From Symsagittifera roscoffensis (lineage: Eukaryota > Xenacoelomorpha > Acoela > Convolutidae): a DNA stretch of 64,000 bases. Each line of letters starts with the position of its first letter. Positions within the stretch are counted from its first letter, which is position 1. The notes beneath the pieces were generated by a model that saw only the letters and a program-made list of their open reading frames with translations, was not told the origin of the DNA and did not search any database. This document shows positions 24,300-38,400 of this stretch, piece by piece. The position numbers were made by a program, and so were the translations under genes. The stretch is from the NCBI RefSeq assembly GCF_963678635.1, contig NC_087067.1, positions 59,630,594 through 59,694,593 of the forward strand, given 5' to 3'.

Positions 24300-26340
24300 T
24301 TTGTAGGTCCAGACCCCAGATTACTGGAAATAGGCGCAAAATGACGCACACTTTGAGCACTTAAACTGAAGATCAAAAAATTAAAGGATGTCAGAGGGCT
24401 GGCTCAAGAGGCACAGCCCTCTGACCTGTACCCATATGCCAGAAAATCTGACACATGGATACAAAAAAAATCATCAAAAAACAGCAAAAAACAGTTTTTT
24501 TATTTTAAAAATTCAATCAGGAAGTAGAAAAGAGCTGGTCTTATCAATAAACAGTGTCTTGGAGGATATTTTGATCTATCATTTAAGACTTAAAGAGAAT
24601 TTTTTTTTTTGAAAAAAATTTTTTCAAAAAATTACAAGTGTTAACTTTGTAGGTCCAGACCCCAGATTACTGGAAATAGGCGCAAAATGACGCACACATT
24701 AAGCAATTAAACTGAAGATTAAAAAAAAACAAAGGGTTTCAGAGGGCTGGCTCAAGAGGCACAGCCCTCTGACCTGTACCCATATGCCAGAAAATCTGAC
24801 ACATGGGTACAAAAAAAATCATCAAAAAACAGCAAAAAACAGTTTTTTATTTAAAATACTCAATCAGGAAGTAGAAAAGAGCTGGTCTCATTAATAAACA
24901 GTGTCTTGGAGGATATTTCGATCTATCATTTAAGACTAAAAGAGAATTTTTTTTTTTAATTTTCAAAAAATTACAAGTGTTAACTTTGTAGGTCCAGACC
25001 CCAGATTACTGGAAATAGGCGCAAAATGACGCTCACTTTGAGCACTTAAACTGAAGATCAAAAAATTAAAGGATGTCAGAGGGCTGGCTCAAGAGGCACA
25101 GCCCTCTGACCTGTACCCATATGCCAGAAAATCTGACACATGGGTACAAAAAAAATCATCAAAAAACAGCAAAAAACAGTTTTTTATTTAAAATACTCAA
25201 TCAGGAAGTAGAAAAGAGCTGGTCTCATTAATAAACAGTGTCTTGGAGGATATTTCGATCTATCATTTAAGACTAAAAGAGAATTTTTTTTTTTAATTTT
25301 CAAAAAATTACAAGTGTTAACTTTGTAGGTCCAGACCCCAGATTACTGGAAATAGGCGCAAAATGACGCTCACTTTGAGCACTTAAACTGAAGATCAAAA
25401 AATTAAAGGATGTCAGAGGGCTGGCTCAAGAGGCACAGCCCTCTGACCTGTACCCATATGCCAGAAAATCTGACACATGGATACAAAAAAAATCATCAAA
25501 AAACAGCAAAAAACAGTTTTTTTATTTTAAAAATTCAATCAGGAAGTAGAAAAGAGCTGGTCTTATCAATAAACAGTGTCTTGGAGGATATTTTGATCTA
25601 TCATTTAAGACTTAAAGAGAATTTTTTTTTTTGAAAAAAATTTTTTCAAAAAATTACAAGTGTTAACTTTGTAGGTCCAGACCCCAGATTACTGGAAATA
25701 GGCGCAAAATGACGCACACATTAAGCAATTAAACTGAAGATTAAAAAAAAACAAAGGGTTTCAGAGGGCTGGCTCAAGAGGCACAGCCCTCTGACCTGTA
25801 CCCATATGCCAGAAAATCTGACACATGGGTACAAAAAAAATCATCAAAAAACAGCAAAAAACAGTTTTTTATTTAAAATACTCAATCAGGAAGTAGAAAA
25901 GAGCTGGTCTCATTAATAAACAGTGTCTTGGAGGATATTTCGATCTATCATTTAAGACTAAAAGAGAATTTTTTTTTTTAATTTTCAAAAAATTACAAGT
26001 GTTAACTTTGTAGGTCCAGACCCCAGATTACTGGAAATAGGCGCAAAATGACGCTCACTTTGAGCACTTAAACTGAAGATCAAAAAATTAAAGGATGTCA
26101 GAGGGCTGGCTCAAGAGGCACAGCCCTCTGACCTGTACCCATATGCCAGAAAATCTGACACATGGATACAAAAAAAATCATCAAAAAACAGCAAAAAACA
26201 GTTTTTTTATTTTAAAAATTCAATCAGGAAGTAGAAAAGAGCTGGTCTTATTAATAAACAGTGTCTTGGAGGATGTTTTGATCTATCATTTAAGACTTAA
26301 AGAGAATTTTTTTTTTTGAAAAAAAATTTTTCAAAAAATT
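24300..26340. repeat. Tandem block of three satellite A units duplicated (period about 1,022 bp)
   Basis: A unit marked by CACTTTGAGC and AAAAAATTAAAGGATGTC recurs with identical downstream sequence at 24,388 and 25,410 (1,022 bp apart) and again at 26,095. The intervening units carry TTTCGATCTATC and GCTCACTTTGAGC variants. The matching part of the second array (42,607 to 43,302) holds only two units, so three units were gained here or lost there. Confidence 0.85.
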
Positions 26341-29300
26341 ACAAGTGTTAACTTTAAAGGTCCAGACCCCAGATTACTGGAAATAGGCGCAAAATGACGC
26401 ACACATTAAGCAATTAAACTGAAGATTAAAAAAAAACAAAGGGTTTCAGAGGGCTGGCTCAAGAGGCACAGCCCTCTGACCTGTACCCATATGCCAGAAA
26501 ATCTGACACATGGGTACAAAAAAAATCATCAAAAAACAGCAAAATACAGTTTTTTTATTTAAAAAATTCAATCAGGAAGTAGAAAAGAGCTGGTCTTATT
26601 AATAAACAGTGTCTTGGAAGATACTTTGATCTATCATTTAAGACTTAAAGAGAATTTTTTTTTTTGAAAAAAAATTTTTCAAAAAATTACAAGTGTTAAC
26701 TTTGTAGGTCCAGACCCCAGATTACTGGAAATAGGCGCAAAATGACGCACATTTTGAGCACTTAAACTGAAGATCAAAAAATTAAAGGATGTCAGAGGGC
26801 TGGCTCAAGAGGCACAGCCCTCTGACCTGTACCCATATGCCAGAAAATCTGACACATGGGTAAAAAAAAATCATAAAAAAACAGCAAAAAACAGTTTTTT
26901 TATTTAAAAAACTCAATCATGAAGTAGAAAAGAGCTGGTCTCAATAATAAACATTGTCTTGGAGGATATTTTGATCTATCATTTAAGACTTAAAGAGAAA
27001 TGTTTTTTTTTTTCGGAAAAAAAAAGTTTCAAAAAATTACAAGTGGTAACTTTGTAGGTTCAGACCCCAGATTACTGGAAATAGGCGCAAAATGACGCAC
27101 ACATTAAGCACTTAAACTGAAGATTAAAAAAATATAGGGTGTCAGAGGGCTGGCTCGAGAGGCACAGCCTTCTGACCTTTACCCATATGCCAGAAAATCT
27201 GACACATGGATACAAAAAAAATCATCAAAAAACAGCATAAAAACAGTTTTCTTTGTTTAAAAAATTCAACCAGGAAGCAGAAAAGAGCTGGTTTTATTAA
27301 TAAACAGTGTCTTGCAGGTATTTTGATCTATCATTTAAGACCTAAAGAGAAGTTTTTCTTTTTTTTTTGAAAAAAAATTTTCAAAAAACTACAAGTGTTA
27401 ACTTTGTAGGTCCAGACCCCAGATTACTGGAAATAGGCGCAAAATGACGCACACATTAAGCACTTAAACTGAAGATCAAAAAATAATAAAGGGTGTCAGA
27501 GGGCTGGCTCAAGAGGCACAGCCTTCTGACCTTTACCCATATGCCAGAAAATCTGACACATGGATACAAAGAAAATCATCAAAAAACAGCAAAAAAACAG
27601 TTTTCTTTGTTTAAAAAATTCAACCAGGAAGCAGAAAAGAGCTGGTTTTATTAATAAACAGTGTCTTGCAGGTATTTTGATCTATCATTTAAGACCTAAA
27701 GATAAGTTTTTCTTTTTTTTTGAAAAAAAAGTTTCAAAAAAATTACAAGTGTTAACTTTGTAGGTCCAGACCCCAGATTACTGGAAATAGGCGCAAAATG
27801 ACGCACACATTAAGCACTTAAACTGAAGATCAAAAAATAATAAAGGGTGTCAGAGGGCTGGCTCAAGAGGCACAGCCTTCTGACCTTTACCCATATGCCA
27901 GAAAATCTGACACATGGATACAAAGAAAATCATCAAAAAACAGCAAAAAAACAGTTTTCTTTGTTTAAAAAATTCAACCAGGAAGCAGAAAAGAGCTGGT
28001 TTTATTAATAAACAGTGTCTTGCAGGTATTTTGATCTATCATTTAAGACCTAAAGATAAGTTTTTCTTTTTTTTTGAAAAAAAATTTTCAAAAAACTACA
28101 AGTGTTAATTTTGTAGGTCCAGACCCCAGATTACTTGAAATAGGCGCAAAATGACGCACACAATGAGCACTTAAACTGAAGATCAAAAAAAAATAAAGGG
28201 TGTCAGAAGGCTGGCTCAAGAGGCACACCCCTCTGACCTGTACCCATATGCCAGAAAATCTGACACATGGGTACAAAAAAAAATCATCAAAACACAGCAA
28301 AAAACAGTTTTTTTATTTAAAAAATTCAATCAGGAAGTAGAAAAGAGCTGGTCTTTTTAATAAACAGTGTCTTGGAGGATATTTTGATCTATCATTTCAG
28401 ACTCAAAGAGATTTTTTTTTTTTTTTGAAAAAAATGTTTCAAAAAATTACAAGTGTTAACTTTGTAGGTCCAGACCCCAGATTACTGGAAACAGGCGCAA
28501 AATGACGCACACTTTGAGCACTTAAACAGAAGATCAAAAAATTAAAGGATGTCAGAGGGCTGGCTCAAGAGGCACAGCCCTCTGACCTGTACCCATATGC
28601 CAGAAAATCTGACACATGGGTAAAAAAAAGTCATAAAAAAACAGCAAAAACAGTTTTTTTATTTAAAAAACTCAATCATGAAGTAGAAAAGAGCTGGTCT
28701 CAATAATAAACATTGTCTTGGAGGATATTTTGATCTATCATTTAAGACTTAAAGAGAAATGTTTTTTTTTCGGAAAAAAAAGTTTCAAAAAATTACAAGT
28801 GGTAACTTTGTAGGTTCAGACCCCAGATTACTGGAAATAGGCGCAAAATGACGCACACATTAAGCACTTAAACTGAAGATTAAAAAAAATATAGGGTGTC
28901 AGAGGGCTGGCTCGAGAGGCACAGCCTTCTGACCTTTACCCATATGCCAGAAAATCTGACACATGGATACAAAAAAAATCATCAAAAAACAGCAAAAAAA
29001 CAGTTTTCTTTGTTTAAAAAATTCAACCAGGAAGCAGAAAAGAGCTGGTTTTATTAATAAACAGTGTCTTGCAGGTATTTTGATCTATCATTTAAGACCT
29101 AAAGAGAAGTTTTTCTTTTTTTTTGAAAAAAAAATTTCAAAAAACTACAAGTGTTAACTTTGTAGGTCCAGACCCCAGATTACTGGAAATAGGCGCAAAA
29201 TGACGCACACATTAAGCACTTAAACTGAAGATCAAAAAATAATAAAGGGTGTCAGAGGGCTGGCTCAAGAGGCACAGCCTTCTGACCTTTACCCATAGGC

Positions 29301-30170
29301 CAGAAAATCTGACACATGGATACAAAAAAAATCATCAAAAAACAGCAAAAAAACAGTTTTCTTTGTTTAAAAAATTCAACCAGGAAGCAGAAAAGAGCTG
29401 GTTTTATTAATAAACAGTGTCTTGCAGGTATTTTGATCTATCATTTAAGACCTATAGAGAAGTTTTTCTTCTTTTTTGAAAAAAAAATTTCAAAAAACTA
29501 CAAGTGTTAACTTTGTAGGTCCAGACCCCAGATTACTTGAAATAGGCGCAAAATGACGCACACAATGAGCACTTAAACTGAAGATCAAAAAAAAATAAAG
29601 GGTGTCAGAAGGCTGGCTCAAGAGGCACACCCCTCTGACCTGTACCCATATGCCAGAAAATCTGACACATGGGTACAAAAAAAATCATCAAAACACAGCA
29701 AAAAACAGTTTTTTTATTTAAAAAATTCAATCAGGAAGTAAAAAAGAGCTGATCTTATTAATAAACAGTGTCTTGGAGGTTATTTTGATCTATCATTTAA
29801 GACTTGAAGAGAATTTTTTTTGTTTTTTTGAAAAAAAAAGTTTCAAAAAAATACAAGTGTTAACTTTGCAGGTCCAGACCCCAGATTACTGGAAATAGGC
29901 GCAAAATGACGCACACATTAAGCACTTAAACTGAAGATCAAAAAAATAATAAAGGGTGTCAGAGGGCTGGCTCAAGAGGCACAGCCTTCTGACCTTTACC
30001 CATATGCCAGAAAATCTGACACATGGATACAAAAAAAATCATCAAAAAACAGCAAAAAAACAGTTTTCTTTGTTTAATAAATTCAACCAGGAAGCAGAAA
30101 AGAGCTGGTTTTATTAATAAACAGTGTCTTGCAGGTATTTTGATCTATCATTTAAGACCTAAAGAGAAGT

Positions 30171-32184
30171 CAGGTACCCTTAACAAGTTATAAAGGCATC
30201 AGCAAACCCAAAAAGGCACCACTGCCTTTCAAATTTGTGAAAACTCAAAAAATGTCTGGTAGTCAAGACCAAAAAGAAAGAAAAACTGCCAGTAATGTGA
30301 CGACATTTTTTTCGAACAAAAAATCACCACAGCGCAAATTCGCTTCTGCAACTATCGCTTTCCTAGTTGATTTGACGAATGAAACAATAATAAACACATC
30401 GAGATGACTTAACTAGCCACACATTGTCCTCAAAAAAGAAAAAACTTGTACCACAAAAAAACCGCATAAAAGATGAACACAGAAAAAGACATATTTCAGA
30501 AACATTAACACCAAAATCAAAAACTTAGTACTCCCAGGAACCGTCAGCACGTCCACAACCCATTAACACACCGAAAAAGCGTCGCTGGGTATTTCAATGA
30601 TGTCAAAACTGAAGAAACATTCAGTAGCCAAGACCAAAAAGAAAGAAAAACTGCCAGTACTGTGACGACAATTTTTTTCGAACAAAAAATCACCACAGCG
30701 CAAATTCGCTTCTGCAACTATCGACTAACCAGAAAATTTGACGAATGAAACAACAATGAACACATCAAGATGACTTAACTAGCCACACACTGTCCTCAAA
30801 AATGAAAAAAAATTTACCACAAAAAATCGCATAAAAAAAGACATATTTCAGAAACATAAATAGCAAAATTAAAAACATAGTACTCCCAGGAACTGTCAGC
30901 ATGTCCACAACGCATTAACACCCCAAAAGAGCGTCGCTGGTAGTTTCAAAGATGTCAAAATTGAAGAAACATTCAGTAGCCAAGACCAAAAGCAAGTGGA
31001 AACTACCAATTTGTGACAACTTTATTGAGACAAAAACACTCCAGCGCAAATTCGCGAGTGCAACAACCGCAACACTAGTAGAATTGAATAAATGAACAAA
31101 AATAAGCACATCAAAAAAACTATGTCAACCAGTCACTGTGATCAAAAAAGGAAAAACTTGTAACGAGAAAAACCTTATCACTGATAGACACATAAAAAGA
31201 CATGATTCCAGTAAAATAAAGTGAAATCAATAATTAAGCCTTCCCAGGTACTCTTAACAAGTTATAAAGACATCATCAAACCCAAAAAGGCACCACTGCC
31301 TTTCAAATTTGTGAAAACTCAAATAATGTCTGGTAGTCAAGACCAAAAAGAAAGAAAAACTGCCAGTAATGTGACGACATTTTTTTCGAACAAAAAATCA
31401 CCACAGAGCAAATTCGCTTCTGCAACTATCGCTTTCCTAGTAGATTTGACGATTGAAACAATAATGAACACATCAAGATGACTTAACTAGCCACACATTG
31501 TCCTCAAAAAAAAAACTTGTACCACAAAAAACCGCATAAAAGATGAACACAGAAAAAGAAATATTTCAGAAACATTAACACCAAAATCAAAAACTTAGTA
31601 CTCCCAGGAACCGTCAGCACGTCCACAACGCATTAACACACCGAAAAAGCGTCGCTGGGTATTTCAAATATGTCAAAACTGAAGAAACATTCAGTAGCCA
31701 AGACCAAAAGCAAGTGGAAACTACCAATTTGTGACAACTTTATTGAGACAAAAACACTCCAGCGCGAATTCGCGAGTGCAACAATCTTAACACTAGTAGA
31801 TTTGAATAAGTGAACAAAAATGAGCACATCAAAAAAACTATGTCAACCAGTCACTGTGATCAAAAATGGAAAAACTTGTAACGAGAAAATCCGCATCACT
31901 GATAGACACATAAAAAGACATGATTCCAGGAAAAAAAAGTGAAATCAATAATTAAGCCTTCCCAGGTACCCTTAACAAGTTATAAAGGCTTTACCAAACC
32001 CAAAAAGGCAGCACTTGCTTTCAGATTTGTGAAAACTCAAATAATGTCTGGTAGTCAAGACCAAAAAGAAAGAAAAACTGCCAGTACTGTGACGACAATT
32101 TTTTTCGAACAAACAATCACCACAGCGCAAATTCGCTTCTGCAACTATCGCCTAACCAGTAAATTTGACGAATGAAACAACAAT
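30171..32184. repeat. Satellite B, first block (about 2.8 dimeric units)
   Basis: The sequence changes in mid-unit from satellite A to satellite B at CAGGTACCCTTAACAAG and back to A at AACAACAATAAATCTGACAAATGG. Units of about 710-720 bp carry the pair of diverged halves described for the 54,780 array, in the same orientation. Position 31,763-31,774 contains the perfect palindrome CGCGAATTCGCG. The block splits the A satellite: the unit cut at 30,170 corresponds to one that continues uninterrupted in the second A array near 47,370. Confidence 0.95.
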
Positions 32185-35100
32185 AAATCTGACAAATGGA
32201 TACAAAAAAAATCATCAAAAAACAGCAAAAAACAGTTTTTCTATTTAAAAAATTCAATCAGGAAGTAGAAAAGAGCTGGTTTTATTAATAAACTTTGTTT
32301 ACAAAAAATTACAAGTGTTAATTTTGTAGGTCCAGACGCCAAATTACGGGAAATCGGCGCAAAATGACGCACAAATTGAGCATTTAAACTGAAGATCAAA
32401 AATAGTTAAAGGGTTTCAGAGGGCTGGCTCAAGAGGCACAGCCCTTTGACCTGTACCCATATGCCAGAAAATCTGACAAATGGGTACAAAAAAAATCATC
32501 AAAAAACAGCAAAAAACAATTTTTTTATTTAAAAAATTCAATCAGGAAGTAGAAAAGAGCTGATCTTATTAATTAACAGTGTCTTGGAGGATATTTTGAT
32601 CTATCAATAAAGACTTTAAAATAATTTTTTTTTTCGGAAAAGAAGTTTAAAAAAATTACAAGGGTTAACTTTGTAGGTCCAGTCCCCAGATTACTGGAAA
32701 TAGGCGCAAAATGACGCACAAATTGAGCACTTAAACTGAAGATCAAAAAAAATATAGGGTGTCAGAGGGCTGGCTCAAGAGGCACAGCCCTCTGACCTGT
32801 ACCCATATGCAAGAAAATCTGACACATGGGTACAAAAAAATCATCAAAAAACAGCAAAAAACAGTTTTCTTTGTTTAAAAAATTCAACCAGGAAGTAGAA
32901 AAGAGCTGGTCTTATTAAAAAACAGTGTCTTGGAGGATATTTTGATCTATCATTTAAGACTTAAAGAGAATTTTTTTTTTCGGAAAAAAAAGTTTCAAAA
33001 AAATTACAAGTGGTAACTTTGTAGGTTCAGACCCCAGATTACTGGAAATAGGCGCAAAATGACGCACACATTGAGCACTTAAAGTGAAGATCAAAAATAG
33101 TTAAAGGGTGTCAGAGGGCTGGCTGAAGAGGCAGAGCCCTCTGACCTGTACCCATATGCCAGAAAATTTGACACATGGGTACAAAAAAAATCATCAAAAA
33201 ACAGCAAAAAACAGTTTTCTTTGTTTAAAAAATTCAATCAGGAAGTAGAAAACAGCTGATCTTGTTAATTAACAGTGTCTTGGAGGATATTTTGATCTAT
33301 CATTTAAGACTTGAAGAGAATTTTTTTTGTTTTTTTTTGAAAAAAAAGTTTCAAAAAAATACAAGTGTTAATTTTGTAGGTCCAGACCCCATATTACGGG
33401 AAATAGGCGCAAAATGACGCACAAATTGAGCACTTAAACTGAAGATCAAAAATAGTTAAAGGGTTTCAGAGGGCTGGCTCAAGAGGCACAGCCCTTTGAC
33501 CTGTACCCATATGCCAGAAAATCTGACAAATGGGTACAAAAAAAATCATCAAAAAACAGCAAAAAACAATTTTTTTATTTAAAAAATTCAATCAGGAAGT
33601 AGAAAAGAGCTGATCTTATTAATTAACAGTGTCTTGGAGGATATTTTGATCTATCAATTAAGACTTTAAAAAAATTTTTTTTTTCGGAAAAGAAGTTTCA
33701 AAAAATTACAAGGGTTAACTTTGTAGGTCCAGTCCCCAGATTACTGGAATTAGGCGCAAAATGACGCACAAATTGAGCACTTAAACTGAAGATCAAAAAA
33801 ATATAGGGTGTCAGTGGGCTGGCTCAAGAGGCACAGCCCTCTGACCTGTACCCATATGCAAGAAAATCTGACACATGGGTACAAAAAAAATCAACAAAAA
33901 ACAGCAAAAAACAGTTTTCTTTGTTTAAAAAATTCATCCAGGAAGTAGAAAAGAGCTGGTCTTATTAAAAAACAGTGTCTTGGAGGATATTTTGATCTAT
34001 CATTTAAGACTTAAAGAGAATTTTTTTTTTCGGAAAAAAAAGTTTCAAAAAAATTACAAGTGGTAACTTTGTAGGTTCAGACCCCAGATTACTGGAAATA
34101 GGCGCAAAATGACGCACACATTGAGCACTTAAACTGAAGATCAAAAAAAATAAAGGGTGTCAGAGGGCTGGCTCAAGAGGCACAGGTCTCTGACCTGTAC
34201 CCATATGCCAGAAAATCTGACACATGGGTACAAAAAAAATCATCAAAAAACAGCAAAAAACAATTTTTTTATTTAAAAAATTCAATCAGGAAGTAGAAAA
34301 GAGCTGATCTTATTAATTAACAGTGTCTTGGAGGATATTTTGATCTATCAATTAAGACTTTAAAAAAAATTTTTTTTTCGGAAAAGAAATTTCAAAAAAT
34401 TACAAGGGTTAACTTTGTAGGTCCAGTCCCCAGATTACTGGAAATAGGCGCAAAATGACGCACAAATTGAGCACTTAAACTGAAGATCAAAAAAATATAG
34501 GGTGTCAGTGGGCTGGCTCAAGAGGCACAGCCCTCTGACCTGTACCCATATGCAAGAAAATCTGACACATGGGTACAAAAAAAATCATCAAAAATTAGCA
34601 AAAAACAGTTTTCTTTGTTTAAAAAATTCAACCAGGAAGTAGAAAAGAGCTGGTCTTATTAAAAAACAGTGTCTTGGAGGATATTTTGATCTATCATTTA
34701 AGACTTAAAGAGAATTTTTTTTTCGGAAAAAAAAGTTTCAAAAAAATTACAAGTGGTAACTTTGTAGGTTCAGACCCCAGATTACTGGAAATAGGCGCAA
34801 AATGACGCACACATTGAGCACTTAAACTGAAGATCAAAAATAGTTAAAGGGTGTCAGAGGGCTGGCTCAAGAGGCACAGCCCTCTGACCTGTACCCATAT
34901 GCCAGAAAATCTGACACATGGGTACAAAAAAAATCATCAAAAAACAGCAAAAATTAGTTTTCTTTGTTTAAAAAAATCAACCAGGAAGTAGAAAAGAGCT
35001 GGTCTTATTAATAAACAGTGTCTTGGAGGATATTTTATTCTATCATTAAAGAGAAATTTTTTTTCTTTCGGAAAAAAAAATTTCAAAAAATTACAAGTGG

Positions 35101-35458
35101 TAACTTTGTAGGTTCAGACCCCAGATTACTGGAAATAGGCGCAAAATGACGCACACAGTGAGCACTTAAAATGAAGATCAAAAAAATATATATAGGGTGT
35201 CAGAGGGCTGGCTCAAGAGGCACTGCCCTCTGACCTGTACCCATATGCCAGAAAATCTTACACATGGATACAAAAAAAAATCATCAAAAAACAGCAAAAA
35301 AACAGTTTTCTTTGTTTAAAAAATTCAACCAGGAAGTAGAAAAGAGCTGGTTTTATTAATAAACAGTGTCTTGCAGGTATTTTGATCTATCATTTAAGAC
35401 TTAAAGAGAAGTTTTTCTTTTTCTTTTTTTTTGAAAAAAAAATTTCAAAAAACTACAA
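32185..35458. repeat. Divergent satellite A subfamily at the left of array 2
   Basis: These units carry markers absent from the first array: GGTCCAGTCCCCAG, AAAAATAGTTAAAGGG, GACAAATGGG and TTAATTAACAGTGTC. The marker set recurs at about 1,050-bp and 690-bp spacing (GGTCCAGTCCCC near 32,678, 33,729 and 34,421), again pointing to multi-unit blocks as the unit of amplification. The last unit before 35,459 returns to the common type. Confidence 0.85.
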
Positions 35459-38400
35459 GTGTTAACTTTGTAGGTCCAGACCCCAGATTACTGGAAATAG
35501 GCGCAAAATGACGCACACAATGAGCACTTAAACTGAAGATTAAAAAAAAATAAAGGGTGTCAGAGGGCTGGCTCAAGAGGCACACCCCTCTGACCTGTAC
35601 CCATATGCCAGAAAATCTGACACATGGGTACAAAAAAACTCATCAAAAAACAGCAAAAAACAGTTTTTTTATTTAAAAAATTCAATCAGGAAGTAGAAAA
35701 GAGCTGGTCTTTTCAATAAACAGTGTCTTGGAGGATACTTTGATCTATCATTTAAGACTTAAAGAGAATTTTATTTTTTTTTTGAGAAAAAAATTTTCAA
35801 AAAATTATAAGTGTTAACTTTGTAGGTCCAGACCCCAGATTACTGGAAATAGGCGCAAAATGACGCACACATTGAGCACTTAAACTGAAGATCAAAAAAA
35901 AACAAAGGATGTCAGAGGGCTGGCTCAAGAGGCACAGCCCTCTGACCTGTACCCATATGCCAGAAAGTCTGACACATGGATACAAAAAAAATCATCAAAA
36001 AACAGCAAAAAACAGTTTTTTTATTTTAAAAATTCAATCATCAAAAAACAGCAAAAAACAGTTTTTTTATTTTAAAAATTCATTCAGGAAGTAGAAAAGA
36101 GCTGGTCTTATTAATAAACAGTGTCTTGGAGGATATTTTGATCTATCATTTAAAACTTGAAGAGATTTTTTTTTTTTTTTGAAAAAAAAGTTTCAAAAAA
36201 TTACAAGTGTTAACTTTGTAGGTCCAGACCCCAGATTACTGGAAATAGGCGCAAAATGATGCACACATTAAGCACTTAAACTAAAGATTAAAAAAATATA
36301 TAGGGTGTCAGAGGGCTGGCTCAAGAGGCACAGCCCTCTGACCTGTACCTATATGCCAGAAAATCTGACACATGGGTACAAAAAAAAATCATCAAAAAAC
36401 AGCAAAAATTAGTTTTCTTTGTTTAAAAAAATCAACCAGGAAGTAGAAAAGAGCTGGTCTTATTAATAAACATTGTCTTGGATGATATTTTGATCTATCA
36501 TTTAAGACTTAAAGAAAAATATTTTTTTTTTCGGAAAAACAGTTTCAAAAAATTACAAGTGGTAACTTTGTAGGTTCAGACCCCAGATTACTGGAAATAG
36601 GCGCAAAATGACGCACACATTGATCACTTAAACTGAAGATTAAAAAATATAAAGGGTGTCAGAGGGCTGGCTCAAGAGGCACAGCCCTCTGACCTGTAAC
36701 CATATGCCAGAAAATCTGACACATGGGTACAAAAAAAATCATCAAAAAACAGCAAAAATTAGTTTTCTTTGTTTAAAAAAATCAACCAGGAAGTAGAAAA
36801 GAGCTGGTATTATTAATAAACATTGTCTTGGAGGATATTTTGATCTATCATTTAAGACTTAAAGAGAAATATTTTTTTTTTCGGAAAAACAGTTTCAAAA
36901 AATTACAAGTGGTAACTTTGTAGGTTCAGACCCCAGATTACTGGAAATAGGCGCAAAATTACGCACACATTGAGCACTTAAACTGAAGATTAAAAAATAT
37001 AAAGGGTGTCAGAGGGCTGGCTCAAGAGGCACAGCCCTCTGACCTGTAACCATATGCCAGAAAATCTGACACATGGGTACAAAAAAAAATCATCAAAAAA
37101 CAGCAAAAATTAGTTTTCTTTGTTTAAAAAAATCAACCAGGAAGTAGAAAAGAGCTGGTATTTTTAATAAACATTGTCTTGGAGGATATTTTGATCTATC
37201 ATTTAAGACTTAAAGAGAAATATTTTTTTTTTCGGAAAAAAATTTCAAAAAATTACAAGTGGTAACTTTGTAGCTTCAGACCCCAGTTTACTGGAAATAG
37301 GCGCAAAATGACGCACACATTAAGCACTTGAACTGAAGATTAAAAAAAATATAGGGTATCAGAGGGCTGGCTCAAGAGGCACAGCCCTCTGACCTGTACC
37401 CATATGCCAGAAAATCTGACACATGGGTACAAAAAAAAATCATCAAAAAACAGCAAAAATTAGTTTTCTTTGTTTAAAAAAATCAACCAGGAAGTAGAAA
37501 AGAGCTGGTCTTATTAATAAACATTGTCTTGGAGGATATTTTGATCTATCATTTAAGGCTTAAAGAAAAATATTTTTTTTTCGGAAAAACAGTTTCAAAA
37601 AATTACAAGTGGTATCTTTGTAGGTTCAGACCCCAAATTACTGGAAATAGGCGCAAAATGACGCACACATTGAGCACTTAAACTGAAGATTAAAAAATAT
37701 AAAGGGTGTCAGAGGGCTGGCTCAAGAGGCACAGCCCTCTGACCTGTACCCATATGCCAGAAAATCTGACACATGGGTACAAAAAAAATCATCAAAAAAC
37801 AGCAAAAATTAGTTTTCTTTGCTTAAAAAACTCAACCAGAAAGTAGAAAAGAGCTGGTATTATTAATAAACATTGTCTTGGAGGATATTTTGATCTATCA
37901 TTTAAGACTTAAAGAGAAATATTTTTTTTTCGGAAAAAAAATTTCAAAAAATTACAAGTGGTAACTTTGTAGGTTCAGACCCCAGTTTACTGGAAATAGG
38001 CGCAAAATGACGCACACATTAAGCACTTGAACTGAAGATTTAAAAAAATATAGGGTGTCAGAGGGCTGGCTCAAGAGGCAGAGCCCTCTGACCTGTACCC
38101 ATATGCCAGAAAATCTGACACATGGGTACAAAAAAATCATAGAAAAACTGTTTGTTTATTTAAAAAATTCAATCAGGAAGTAAAAAAGAGCTGATCTTAT
38201 TAATAAACAGTGTCTTGGAGGATATTTTGATTTATCATTTAAGACTTGAAGAGAATTTTTTTTGTTTTTTTTTGAAAAAAAAGTTTCAAAAAAATACAAG
38301 TGTTAAATTTGTAGGTCCAGACCCCAGATTACTGGAAATAGGCGCAAAATGACGCACACATTAAGCACTTAAACTGAAGATCAAAAAAAATAAAGGGTGT

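Larger units (their letters stand above)
14421..30170. repeat. Satellite A, first array (about 45 units of about 350 bp)
   Basis: Head-to-tail units of about 344-354 bp each contain TGTTAACTTTGTAGGTCCAG, ATTACTGGAAATAGGCGCAA, a GC-richer core GTCAGAGGGCTGGCTCAAGA..., CATATGCCAGAAAATCTGAC, AGGAAGTAGAAAAGAGCTGG and a terminal T-run/A-run segment. Length changes sit mainly in the homopolymers. Two dyads recur: GTCAGAGGGCT with AGCCCTCTGAC (11-bp arms, 14-nt loop; e.g. 14,872-14,907), and TGTACCCAT with ATGGGTACA (9-bp arms; e.g. 16,011-16,047). Variant types are distinguishable (TGTTAAC versus GGTAAC start; TTTTTTTATTT versus TTTTCTTTGTTT; GCACACCCC versus GCACAGCCC). All the 60-90 codon open frames here repeat with the unit and are not genes. 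The array ends by abrupt switch to satellite B after AAGACCTAAAGAGAAGT. Confidence 0.97.
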
